From UBA1081 sp045537555 (lineage in GTDB: Bacteria; Bacillota; Clostridia; Oscillospirales; Acutalibacteraceae), in assembly GCA_045537555.1 (NCBI GenBank), contig JAZSPR010000068.1:1-15012 (forward strand): DNA of 15,012 nt. The letters are read 5' to 3'. The translations under genes were made by a program, and so were the position numbers. Below, piece after piece: positions 6,956 to 12,300 of the stretch. The notes under the pieces are model-generated. The model made no database searches. It was not told the DNA's origin and saw only the letters and a program-made list of their open reading frames with translations. How positions within the stretch are numbered: position 1 is the stretch's first letter; each line of letters starts with the position of its first letter.

Positions 6956-7300
6956 ATGAAAAAAACAACAATTATTATTTTTGCAATCATTACGGCTCTG
7001 TCTTTGTTCTTTACAGCATGCGGCAGAGAGGATGATAACAAAACGGATGTCACAACTACAATGCCTGCAGTTACAACAACACTTCCCTCTACCACAATGA
7101 GGAATGATGCTTCTGATGACATGTCAGGTGTTCCCGAATCAACAAATCTTGATTCAGCGTTAGGAAATGCGGCTGAAGATATTGTTGACGGTGCAGGCGA
7201 TGTTGCGGAAGATATCGGTGGCGCAGCTGAAAGAGTCGGCGACAGAATCGGCAATGCAGATGAAAGACTTGCTGACGATATGCGTGATAATAACAGATAA
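6956..7300 (+). CDS. Small lipoprotein of unknown function, downstream of ypeB
   Basis: A 114-aa lipoprotein. Residues 1-21 form a type II signal peptide with the lipobox FFTAC and the lipidated Cys at 22. A Thr-rich linker (about 30-50, TTTMPAVTTTLPSTT) leads to an Asp/Gly/Ala-rich C-terminal half (about 65-110). That half repeats an approximate 10-11-residue theme (AAEDIVDGAGD, VAEDIGGAAER, VGDRIGNADER), predicted amphipathic helix. No enzyme motif is visible. The start is ATG 6956 behind AAGGA (6941-6945). It probably shares transcription with ypeB and ends at the terminator at 7314-7352. Spore function is inferred from context only. Confidence 0.8.
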   Translation: MKKTTIIIFAIITALSLFFTACGREDDNKTDVTTTMPAVTTTLPSTTMRNDASDDMSGVPESTNLDSALGNAAEDIVDGAGDVAEDIGGAAERVGDRIGNADERLADDMRDNNR

Positions 7301-7313
7301 TAAAAAGGAGAAC

Positions 7314-7352
7314 GGGAGCACTTCTTTACAAAGTGTCTCCCATTAATTTTTT
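7314..7352 (+). terminator. Terminator of the ypeB-lipoprotein unit
   Basis: GGGAGCACTT (7314-7323) pairs with AAGTG (7331-7335) and CTCCC (7337-7341), with T7336 bulged, followed by TTTTTT at 7347-7352. Read leftward it could also end the ribbon-helix-helix gene, whose stop is at 7389. Confidence 0.85.
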
Positions 7353-7388
7353 GTCCTTAGCAATCCTGCTCTATCGACGGTTTCTGCA

Positions 7389-7544
7389 TTACCTTTTCTC
7401 ACTTTCAAGCTTTTCAACGTGCTTTTTCATTGTTATGTTGATATACTGAGAAAGGGAACGGTCTTCCTCTTCCGCCAATTCAATAAGTTTTTGTCTTAAA
7501 TCTGAATCTATTGTAATACTGATTTTATCTTTCAAAGGTTTCAT
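7389..7544 (-). CDS. Ribbon-helix-helix (Arc/CopG-type) DNA-binding protein
   Basis: A 51-aa ORF. It reads as a complete RHH unit: the beta strand KISITID (7-13) with alternating residues for the DNA major groove, helix A LRQKLIELAEEED (16-28), the turn RSLSQY (29-34) and helix B INITMKKHVEKL (35-46). Such proteins dimerise and bind short palindromes, and are often antitoxins or plasmid/phage regulators. The start is ATG 7544, with AAGGGTG (7557-7551) upstream. An extended -10 (TGGTATAAA, 7579-7571, - strand) could drive it separately from the HTH gene 86 bp upstream. No toxin gene (RelE, ParE, MazF or HipA type) adjoins it. The perfect palindrome at 7603-7621 is a plausible target, by inference. 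Confidence 0.82.
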   Translation of the reverse strand: MKPLKDKISITIDSDLRQKLIELAEEEDRSLSQYINITMKKHVEKLESEKR

Positions 7545-7586
7545 AATCTTCACCCTTGATTATTATATCATTTATACCACATTATA

Positions 7587-7615
7587 TTGACTTATCTTGC
7601 AAGGTAGTATATAAT
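7587..7615 (+). promoter_or_regulatory. Consensus rightward promoter, antisense to the HTH gene
   Basis: TTGACT (7587-7592), a 17-bp spacer, and TATAAT (7610-7615). Transcription would begin near 7622 and run antisense across the repressor gene 7631-7849. No ORF with a ribosome binding site lies immediately downstream on this strand. The -10 sits inside the palindrome 7603-7621. Confidence 0.6.
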
Positions 7616-7621
7616 ACTACC
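7603..7621. promoter_or_regulatory. Perfect 19-bp palindromic operator candidate
   Basis: GGTAGTAT (7603-7610), ATA, then ATACTACC (7614-7621): perfect 8-bp arms around a 3-bp centre, covering the -10 box of the rightward promoter. Size and placement suit a small dimeric regulator, most simply the neighbouring RHH protein. Confidence 0.7.
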
Positions 7622-7630
7622 AGATCAACC

Positions 7631-7849
7631 TTATTTATGATTAGTCTCCTTTTCATCAGTTCTGTTTAATATATAGTCAACAGATACATTATGATAATCT
7701 GCAAGTTTTATTAATATTTCTGTAGGTATATCCAGCTCACCACGTTCGTAATTGCTATATACCCGCTGACTGCAGGAAAGTATTTCACCCATTTGCTTCT
7801 GAGTAAGGTCTTTATCTTCTCGCAAGTCACGAATTCGTTGATATTGCAT
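7631..7849 (-). CDS. XRE/Cro-CI family HTH transcriptional regulator
   Basis: A 72-aa protein that is almost entirely one helix-turn-helix domain: LTQKQMGEILSCSQRVYSNY (15-34), then the ERGELDIPTEILIKLADY segment typical of the family and the VSVDYILNRTD ending. There is no dimerisation or protease-like C-terminal domain, so it is a minimal repressor. The start is ATG 7849, with a modest GGTGA (7857-7853). A TATAAT -10 (7886-7881, - strand) lies upstream with a weak -35. The two 17-bp operators at 7890-7931 are its probable binding sites, giving autoregulation and control of the divergent membrane gene. Confidence 0.9.
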   Translation of the reverse strand: MQYQRIRDLREDKDLTQKQMGEILSCSQRVYSNYERGELDIPTEILIKLADYHNVSVDYILNRTDEKETNHK

Positions 7850-7889
7850 ACATTCACCGTCCGTTTATGATATATATACAATTATAGTT

Positions 7890-7906
7890 TAGCGCAAATT
7901 CCACTA
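7890..7906. promoter_or_regulatory. Operator copy 2 (imperfect)
   Basis: TAGCGCAAATTCCACTA matches the perfect operator at 7915-7931 at 14 of 17 positions. The centres are 25 bp apart. It occupies the spacer upstream of the leftward TATAAT (7886-7881) of the HTH gene. Confidence 0.72.
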
Positions 7907-7935
7907 TTGACTTTTAGCGGATATTCCGCTATATT
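7907..7935 (+). promoter_or_regulatory. Promoter of the divergent membrane-protein gene
   Basis: TTGACT (7907-7912), 17 bp, TATATT (7930-7935). The spacer is filled by the perfect operator 7915-7931. The predicted start near 7942 gives a leader of about 50 nt before the ORF at 7994. Confidence 0.7.
7915..7931. promoter_or_regulatory. Operator copy 1 (perfect 17-bp palindrome)
   Basis: TAGCGGA (7915-7921), TAT, then TCCGCTA (7925-7931): a perfect inverted repeat between the -35 and -10 boxes of the rightward promoter. A bound repressor there should block RNA polymerase. Confidence 0.8.
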
Positions 7936-7993
7936 ATTAATAAACAAAATAATATTTTAATTAGTATACTCTTGTAATTCTGATTTATAATTT

Positions 7994-8320
7994 ATGTCTG
8001 AAATGATTCAAATGAACAATAAATTTGTGGCTAATATTAAATTTCTGTTATACTGTCTGATTGTCATAATTAATAATATAACTCTTTCACTGTTAAATCT
8101 GATGAATTATCCGGATTTCATATTCAATGATATTGTTGTTTCATCTTTTAAATGTGCTCAGATGCTTTCCGCAATCTCTCTTTTCTGTATTACACTTATC
8201 ATTATAAAATCAATAAAATGTCGTTTTAATTATACAAAGTTTGAGAAATATGTTCTCTGCATATTTATTTTAATACATATTGTAATTTATTCATTATATT
8301 TTTATGCTTGTTTCACATAA
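7994..8320 (+). CDS. Small three-helix membrane protein, function unknown
   Basis: A 108-aa ORF with three hydrophobic segments (about 17-38, 55-75 and 84-106) and few charged residues outside loop 2 (KSIKCRFNYTKFEKY). It has no enzyme motif and no family I recognise. The ORF is supported by its position behind a canonical promoter that carries a repressor operator. It is weakened by the lack of a visible Shine-Dalgarno before ATG 7994 or before the in-frame ATGs at 8006 and 8015. Base composition is very AT-rich, unlike the ribosomal genes next door, consistent with acquired DNA. The TAA (8318-8320) touches the rplL terminator. Possible roles are a membrane toxin or a superinfection/immunity-type protein kept off by the HTH repressor; both are inference. 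Confidence 0.55.
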   Translation: MSEMIQMNNKFVANIKFLLYCLIVIINNITLSLLNLMNYPDFIFNDIVVSSFKCAQMLSAISLFCITLIIIKSIKCRFNYTKFEKYVLCIFILIHIVIYSLYFYACFT

Positions 8321-8322
8321 AG

Positions 8323-8353
8323 AAAAAATCCCATCTGAATTATCAGATGGGAT
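8323..8353 (-). terminator. Terminator of the ribosomal protein operon
   Basis: On the - strand, ATCCCATCTGA (8353-8343) pairs perfectly with TCAGATGGGAT (8338-8328) around a 4-nt loop, followed by TTTTTTCT. It lies 18 bp past the rplL stop, so transcription ends here instead of continuing into rpoB. Confidence 0.93.
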
Positions 8354-8371
8354 GCTTTATTTGGGCAAGAA

Positions 8372-8749
8372 TTACTTAAGTTCAACCTTTGCGCCGGCTT
8401 CTTCAAGCTTAGCCTTGAGTTCTTCAGCTTCTTCCTTAGAAACAGCTTCCTTGAGTGTCTTGGGAGCTTCTTCAACAGCAGCCTTTGCTTCGCCAAGGCC
8501 AAGGCCTGTGATTTCACGAACAACCTTGATAACCTTGATCTTTGCAGCAGCGTCGAAACCTGCAAGAACAACGTCAAATTCTGTCTTTTCTTCAGCAGCT
8601 TCTGCAGGGCCTGCAGCAACAGCTACAGCTACGGGAGCAGCAGCGCTAACGCCGAATCTTTCTTCTACTTCTTTAACAAGTTCTGAGAGTTCAAGAACTG
8701 AGAGCTCAGCAACTTCATCAACAATCTTAGTGATTTTTTCTGATGCCAT
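8372..8749 (-). CDS. rplL: Ribosomal protein bL12 (L7/L12)
   Basis: A 125-aa stalk protein of the 50S subunit that recruits and activates translational GTPases. It has the N-terminal dimerisation/L10-binding domain (1 to about 33), an Ala/Val/Gly/Pro-rich hinge (about 35-52) and a C-terminal globular domain (about 55-125) with KIKVIKVVREITGLGLGEAK (70-89), the factor-binding helix region. The length is normal for the family. The start ATG 8749 follows GGAGGT (8763-8758). It is last in the operon, with a terminator following directly. Confidence 0.98.
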   Translation of the reverse strand: MASEKITKIVDEVAELSVLELSELVKEVEERFGVSAAAPVAVAVAAGPAEAAEEKTEFDVVLAGFDAAAKIKVIKVVREITGLGLGEAKAAVEEAPKTLKEAVSKEEAEELKAKLEEAGAKVELK

Positions 8750-8805
8750 TTTAATTTACCTCCGAATAAATTTCGATTAATTTCTTTTTTTAGTTTGCAA
8801 CAAAA

Positions 8806-9375
8806 TTATTCTGCTGCGGGTGCTTCTTCAGCTGCGGGTGCAGCTTCTTCAGCGGGAGCTTCTTCAGCTGCGGGTGCTGCCTCGCCACCTTTTTCAACAA
8901 TAGCATTGATTGCTCTTGCGAAAGATGCCATGGGAGCCTGGAATGCAGCTGCGACAGTTGCGAGAAGAACTTCTTTTGAGGGAAGCTTTGCAAGACTGTC
9001 AATCTTTTCAAGAGAGATAACCTCACCATCGAGGAAACCGCCCTTAACTGAGAAATTCTCATGCTTTTCAGCAAATTCTGAGAGAATTTTTGCAGAAGCA
9101 ACGTAATCTTCATTACTTACTGCGAGAGCTGTTGTGCCTTCGAGAACTGATGTAAGTCCTTCGAGAGCTGTGCCCTTGACAGCGAGAGTGAGAAGAGTGT
9201 TCTTTACAACAGCGTATTCAACGCCTGCTTTTCTGAGGTTTGCACGAAGAACTGTATCGTCTGCAACTGTGATACCCTTGTAATCAACAAGAACACCTGC
9301 TACAGCGTTGTTCAGCTTCTCAGAAAGTTCAGCAACCTGCTGTTTCTTCTGCTCTAAAACTTTTGCACTTGGCAT
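8806..9375 (-). CDS. rplJ: Ribosomal protein uL10
   Basis: A 189-aa base of the ribosomal stalk, which binds 23S rRNA through its N-terminal domain (about 1-130) and L12 dimers through its C-terminal helix (about 131-165). The family starts MPS-x-x-VLEQKKQ, as here. ATG 9375 lies 9 nt after AGGTG, so the in-frame GTG at 9387 is rejected because it is part of that ribosome binding site. Beyond the usual end the protein carries a Pro/Ala/Glu-rich tail of about 20 residues made of AAPAAEEAPAEE-like repeats. Expression is probably controlled by the L10 leader and attenuator upstream. Confidence 0.98.
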   Translation of the reverse strand: MPSAKVLEQKKQQVAELSEKLNNAVAGVLVDYKGITVADDTVLRANLRKAGVEYAVVKNTLLTLAVKGTALEGLTSVLEGTTALAVSNEDYVASAKILSEFAEKHENFSVKGGFLDGEVISLEKIDSLAKLPSKEVLLATVAAAFQAPMASFARAINAIVEKGGEAAPAAEEAPAEEAAPAAEEAPAAE

Positions 9376-9408
9376 GCTTGGTTTCACCTGCCCATAAATA
9401 TTTTAAGT

Positions 9409-9540
9409 GCTGTTCAATATGGAAAAATGCCTTCCTGCACAAAGACAGAAAGGCATACAATTCAATAATCGTATTCCATTCCTCGGCAGGCGTCGATGCT
9501 TAATCGGTTAAACCGAACCTGCTGTCTTTAGAACAGCTTA
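9409..9540 (-). ncRNA. Ribosomal protein L10 leader (autoregulatory mRNA element)
   Basis: The rplA-rplJ gap carries, on the - strand, the L10-leader signature: AAAGACAGCAGG (9529-9518) and, further on, CCTGCCGAGG (9490-9481), followed by an attenuator hairpin (9423-9456). In the known class, the L10(L12)4 complex binds this RNA to repress rplJ-rplL. The 7-nt GCTGTTC/GAACAGC pair (9537-9531 with 9415-9409 on the - strand) brackets the whole region and could close it. Confidence 0.85.
9423..9456 (-). terminator. Attenuator in the L10 leader
   Basis: On the - strand, ATGCCTTTCTG (9456-9446) pairs with CAGGAAGGCAT (9437-9427) with one mismatch, followed by TTTTT. It lies 48 bp before the rplJ start, so it would control read-through into rplJ-rplL. 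Confidence 0.83.
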
Positions 9541-9584
9541 TATATATTAACACAAAATCTCTTTTATGTCAATACCTTAATGAA

Positions 9585-10295
9585 TTATTCTTCTGTTGTT
9601 GTTACAACAACCTTGTTGGGGTTAACGCGAACGCCGGGGCCCATTGTTGAAGCAACTACACATGAACGGATGTACTGACCCTTAGCAGCAGCGGGCTTAG
9701 CCTTAACGATAGCTTCAAGAAGTGTAGCGAAGTTTTCACCGAGCTTCTCAGCACCGAAAGATGCCTTACCGATGGGGCAGTGGATGATGTTTGTCTTGTC
9801 GAGACGGTACTCAATCTTACCTGCTTTAGCTTCTTCAACAGCCTTAGCTACATCAGGAGTAACTGTACCTGCCTTGGGGCTAGGCATAAGACCACGGGGA
9901 CCGAGGACTTTACCGAGACGACCAACAAGACCCATCATGTTGGGAGCTGCGATACATACGTCGAAATCCATGAAGCCTTCGCCCTGGATCTTTGCAACGA
10001 GATCTTCAGCACCTACTACTTCAGCACCTGCTGCAACAGCAGCATCTGCTTCTGCACCCTTTGCGAAAACAGCAACTCTTACCTTCTTACCTGTACCGTT
10101 GGGAAGAACAACAGCACCACGGACCTGCTGGTCTGCGTGACGTGAGTCAACACCGAGACGAACGTGAACTTCAACAGTTTCATCGAACTTTGCCTTTGCG
10201 GTCTGGCAAGCGAGAGCAAGTGCTTCGCTGGGATCATAAAGTTTTGCGAGGTCAACAGCTTTTACGCTGTCAACATATTTCTTACCATGTTTCAT
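9585..10295 (-). CDS. rplA: Ribosomal protein uL1
   Basis: A 236-aa two-domain protein of the L1 stalk that contacts the E-site tRNA. In characterised bacteria it also represses its own operon by binding mRNA near the rplK start. The family signature GRLGKVLGPRGLMPSPKAG (125-143) is present and the length is typical. It starts with ATG behind GGAGGTAAG, about 20 bp after rplK. Confidence 0.98.
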   Translation of the reverse strand: MKHGKKYVDSVKAVDLAKLYDPSEALALACQTAKAKFDETVEVHVRLGVDSRHADQQVRGAVVLPNGTGKKVRVAVFAKGAEADAAVAAGAEVVGAEDLVAKIQGEGFMDFDVCIAAPNMMGLVGRLGKVLGPRGLMPSPKAGTVTPDVAKAVEEAKAGKIEYRLDKTNIIHCPIGKASFGAEKLGENFATLLEAIVKAKPAAAKGQYIRSCVVASTMGPGVRVNPNKVVVTTTEE

Positions 10296-10313
10296 TATTT
10301 ACTTACCTCCGGC

Positions 10314-10739
10314 TTAGTCAGCAACGACAACGCCCATGCTGCGAGCTGTACCTGCAACCATTGACATAGCTGCTTCAACGCTTGCTGCGTTAAGGTCGGG
10401 CATCTTCTGTTCTGCAATTTTTCTTACCTGCTCTGATGTGATTGTGGCAACCTTTGTCTTGTTGGGTACGCCTGAACCACTCTCAATACCGCAAGCTTTC
10501 TTGATAAGAACTGCTGCAGGAGGAGTTTTTGTGATGAATGAGAATGAACGGTCTGCGTAAACTGTGATAACAACGGGGATAATAAGACCCATGTCATTCT
10601 TTGTACGCTCATTGAATTCCTTTGTGAATGCCATAATGTTGACACCATGCTGACCGAGAGCAGGACCAACGGGGGGAGCCGGTGTTGCTTTGCCGGCGGG
10701 GATCTGAAGCTTAATGTAGCCTGTAACTTTCTGTGCCAT
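10314..10739 (-). CDS. rplK: Ribosomal protein uL11
   Basis: A 141-aa protein that binds the GTPase-associated region of 23S rRNA (thiostrepton site). The Pro-rich N-terminal domain PAGKATPAPPVGPALGQHG (14-32) and the RNA-binding C-terminal domain (about 75-141) are intact. ATG 10739 was chosen because GGAGGTG (10752-10746) precedes it and the product begins MAQKVTGYIKLQIPAGKA as in other L11 proteins; the longer ORF upstream of it reads through the leader. Confidence 0.98.
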   Translation of the reverse strand: MAQKVTGYIKLQIPAGKATPAPPVGPALGQHGVNIMAFTKEFNERTKNDMGLIIPVVITVYADRSFSFITKTPPAAVLIKKACGIESGSGVPNKTKVATITSEQVRKIAEQKMPDLNAASVEAAMSMVAGTARSMGVVVAD

Positions 10740-10760
10740 AACTGCACCTCCGTAAAAAAT

Positions 10761-10796
10761 GTGGTAGTGGCGGAGTGAGTTTCTCTCTCCTCCCAC
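10761..10796 (-). promoter_or_regulatory. Hairpin ahead of rplK (possible L1 autoregulation site)
   Basis: On the - strand, GTGG (10796-10793) and GGAG (10790-10787) can pair with CCAC (10764-10761) and CTCC (10775-10772), giving two short helices with an asymmetric internal loop just before the rplK ribosome binding site. The L1-binding mRNA site of other bacteria sits at this position. I infer that role from position and shape only. Confidence 0.45.
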
Positions 10797-10866
10797 AGGA
10801 CAATCCGAGGGATTACCCTATAATAAGCGGGCATAGCCGCACATTACCATAATAAAATAATGTTTA

Positions 10867-11424
10867 TCAGTCGAGAGCGGGTTCAACCTGATCAAGACCG
10901 AGTTCGATGGGAGTTTCACGACCCATCATTGAAATGATGACACGGACAACATCGTTGTCAACATCAATCATATCAACCGTACCCTGGAAGCTGTCGAACG
11001 GACCGCCGATAACTGATACGAGGTCACCAACCTGATAGCTGACTTCAATAGTGCGCTTTTCAACGCCCATTGCGATAACCTCTTTTTCTGTAAGCGGACG
11101 GGGTTTGCTTTCAGGACCTACAAATCCTGTAACACCTCTGGTGTTTCTTACAACATACCATGCTTCGTCAGTCATTTTCATTTCGCCTGACTTGGTATCA
11201 TAGAAAACACCCATTTTTACAAGGACATAGCAGGGGAAGATTTTTCTTTCAACTTCTCTTGTCTTTCCGTCTTCCCTGATCTCTGTAACGAGTTCAGTAG
11301 GGACTCTGACTTCGAGAATCTGATCATGCATCTTACGGTTTTCTACTACTTTAACTATATTGTCGGCAACTTTGTTTTCATAGCCGGAATAAGTATGGAC
11401 GACATACCATTTTGCATCTTCCAT
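10867..11424 (-). CDS. nusG: Transcription elongation factor NusG
   Basis: A 185-aa factor that binds RNA polymerase and links it to partners such as the ribosome or Rho. The NGN domain (about 3-115) contains KWYVVHTYSGYENKV (5-19) and FPCYVLVKM (63-71). The KOW domain (about 130-180) has VGDLVSVIGGPFDSFQGTV (132-150). ATG 11424 follows GGGAGGT. It lies between secE and rplK, the usual order. Confidence 0.98.
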   Translation of the reverse strand: MEDAKWYVVHTYSGYENKVADNIVKVVENRKMHDQILEVRVPTELVTEIREDGKTREVERKIFPCYVLVKMGVFYDTKSGEMKMTDEAWYVVRNTRGVTGFVGPESKPRPLTEKEVIAMGVEKRTIEVSYQVGDLVSVIGGPFDSFQGTVDMIDVDNDVVRVIISMMGRETPIELGLDQVEPALD

Positions 11425-11455
11425 TATAGATACCTCCCGTAATCAGCAAAATAAG

Positions 11456-11866
11456 TTAAGCTGTTGCATCCTCTGCTTCAGCTTCATGGTCATGACCTTC
11501 GTGTTCATCTGCATCTGCAACATCACTTACACTTTCACCCTGTGTAGCATCCTGAATTGCACGGATACCCTGTGAAAATGCAAAGTCTGCAAGCCAGATA
11601 CCTGCACCGACGATAATAACTGTCATGAGAACAATAAGTGTGTTCTTGAAAACGGTTTTTCTGTCGGGCCAGATGACCTTTTTACATGTACCTTTGAAAT
11701 CTTTGAAGAATTTCTTGATTGCAGCAAACATACGTGTAAACACGTTGCCCTCTTTCTTGGGCTTGCTCTGCTTGATTCGCTCTTTCTTTGCTTTAAGAGC
11801 TTCTTTTTCGGCCTGTTTCTGAGCTTTTAAAGCTTCTTTATCGACCTGTCTGTTTTCATCAGCCAC
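11456..11866 (-). CDS. secE: Preprotein translocase subunit SecE
   Basis: A 136-aa, single-spanning core subunit of the SecYEG channel. The family core is at 53-97: an amphipathic helix FFKDFKGTCKKVIWPDRK followed by the membrane helix (about 75-97). The N-terminus (about 10-39) is a Lys/Glu/Ala-rich helix. After the membrane helix the protein continues with an acidic, His-containing tail (about 110-136, with DEHEGHDHEAEAED), longer than the short C-terminus typical of Firmicute SecE. The start is GTG 11866 behind AAAGGAG with 9-nt spacing. Confidence 0.94.
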   Translation of the reverse strand: MADENRQVDKEALKAQKQAEKEALKAKKERIKQSKPKKEGNVFTRMFAAIKKFFKDFKGTCKKVIWPDRKTVFKNTLIVLMTVIIVGAGIWLADFAFSQGIRAIQDATQGESVSDVADADEHEGHDHEAEAEDATA

Positions 11867-11913
11867 GTGAAGAATCTCCTTTCATAGTCGGATTTCCGGA
11901 ATTTTCCGTCCGA

Positions 11914-12063
11914 TTACTTAGTTTCCCTGTGAAGAGTATGCTTCTTGCAGAATCTGCAGTACTTGTTCATCTCTAATCTGTCGGGTGTGTTCTTCTTATT
12001 CTTCATTGTGTTGTAATTGCGCTGCTTGCATTCTGTACAAGCAAGAGTAACCTTAACTCTCAT
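11914..12063 (-). CDS. rpmG: Ribosomal protein bL33 (zinc-binding form)
   Basis: A 49-aa protein of the large subunit. It has the two Cys pairs C9-x-x-C12 (CTEC) and C36-x-x-C39 (CRFC) of the zinc-binding C+ type, and the family strings RNYNTMKNKKN (15-25) and RLEMNKYCRFCKKHTLHRE. ATG 12063 is preceded by GGAGGTG. It is the first gene of the operon. Confidence 0.97.
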   Translation of the reverse strand: MRVKVTLACTECKQRNYNTMKNKKNTPDRLEMNKYCRFCKKHTLHRETK

Positions 12064-12167
12064 AACGGCACCTCCATAATTAATGTAGCCTCCCTCTTTA
12101 TATTTGGAGAGCTTGTGTCACCTTAAAAAAATGCACACAAAAAAATAGCCCTCAAAGAGGTATAAAC

Positions 12168-12196
12168 AATATATCACAATAAATGCAATATGTCAA
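12168..12196 (-). promoter_or_regulatory. Main promoter of the rpmG-rplL operon
   Basis: On the - strand, TTGACA (12196-12191), 17 bp, TATATT (12173-12168). This near-consensus sigma-A promoter would start transcription near 12161, leaving a leader of about 98 nt before rpmG that contains a small CCTC/GAGG hairpin followed by a T-run. Confidence 0.85.
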
Positions 12197-12220
12197 GAGT
12201 TTTTTCAATTTTGGTCAAAC

Positions 12221-12297
12221 TGTTGAATACAGCGGAAAATTCAACTTTTCACAATGCAAAATGCACAATAAAAAAGCTTATTTTCCGCCATACAACA
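12221..12297. repeat. Imperfect inverted repeat between the O-acetylation genes and the ribosomal operon
   Basis: TGTTGAATACAGCGGAAAAT (12221-12240) recurs inverted at 12280-12297 (TGTTGTATGGCGGAAAAT read on the - strand). The innermost 9 bp, GCGGAAAAT/ATTTTCCGC, are perfect. The 39-bp middle is AT-rich with a repeated TGCAAAATGCA theme. There is no T-run, so it is a poor terminator. It could be a small repeat element. Confidence 0.55.
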
Positions 12298-12300
12298 TGT

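Noticed and set aside
7302..7311. Strong AAAAAGGAG ribosome-binding-like site after the lipoprotein gene
   Set aside because: No start codon with an open frame follows before the terminator.
8302..9113. Several ORFs in other frames and on the + strand over rplL and rplJ
   Set aside because: Ala/Glu-rich ribosomal genes produce open shadow frames; the products are low-complexity and unlike any protein family.
9656..10834. Multiple overlapping + and - strand ORFs across rplA and rplK
   Set aside because: All overlap conserved ribosomal genes with strong ribosome binding sites; none has independent support.
11867..11913. tRNA-Trp gene sometimes found between rpmG and secE
   Set aside because: The gap is only 47 bp and has no cloverleaf.
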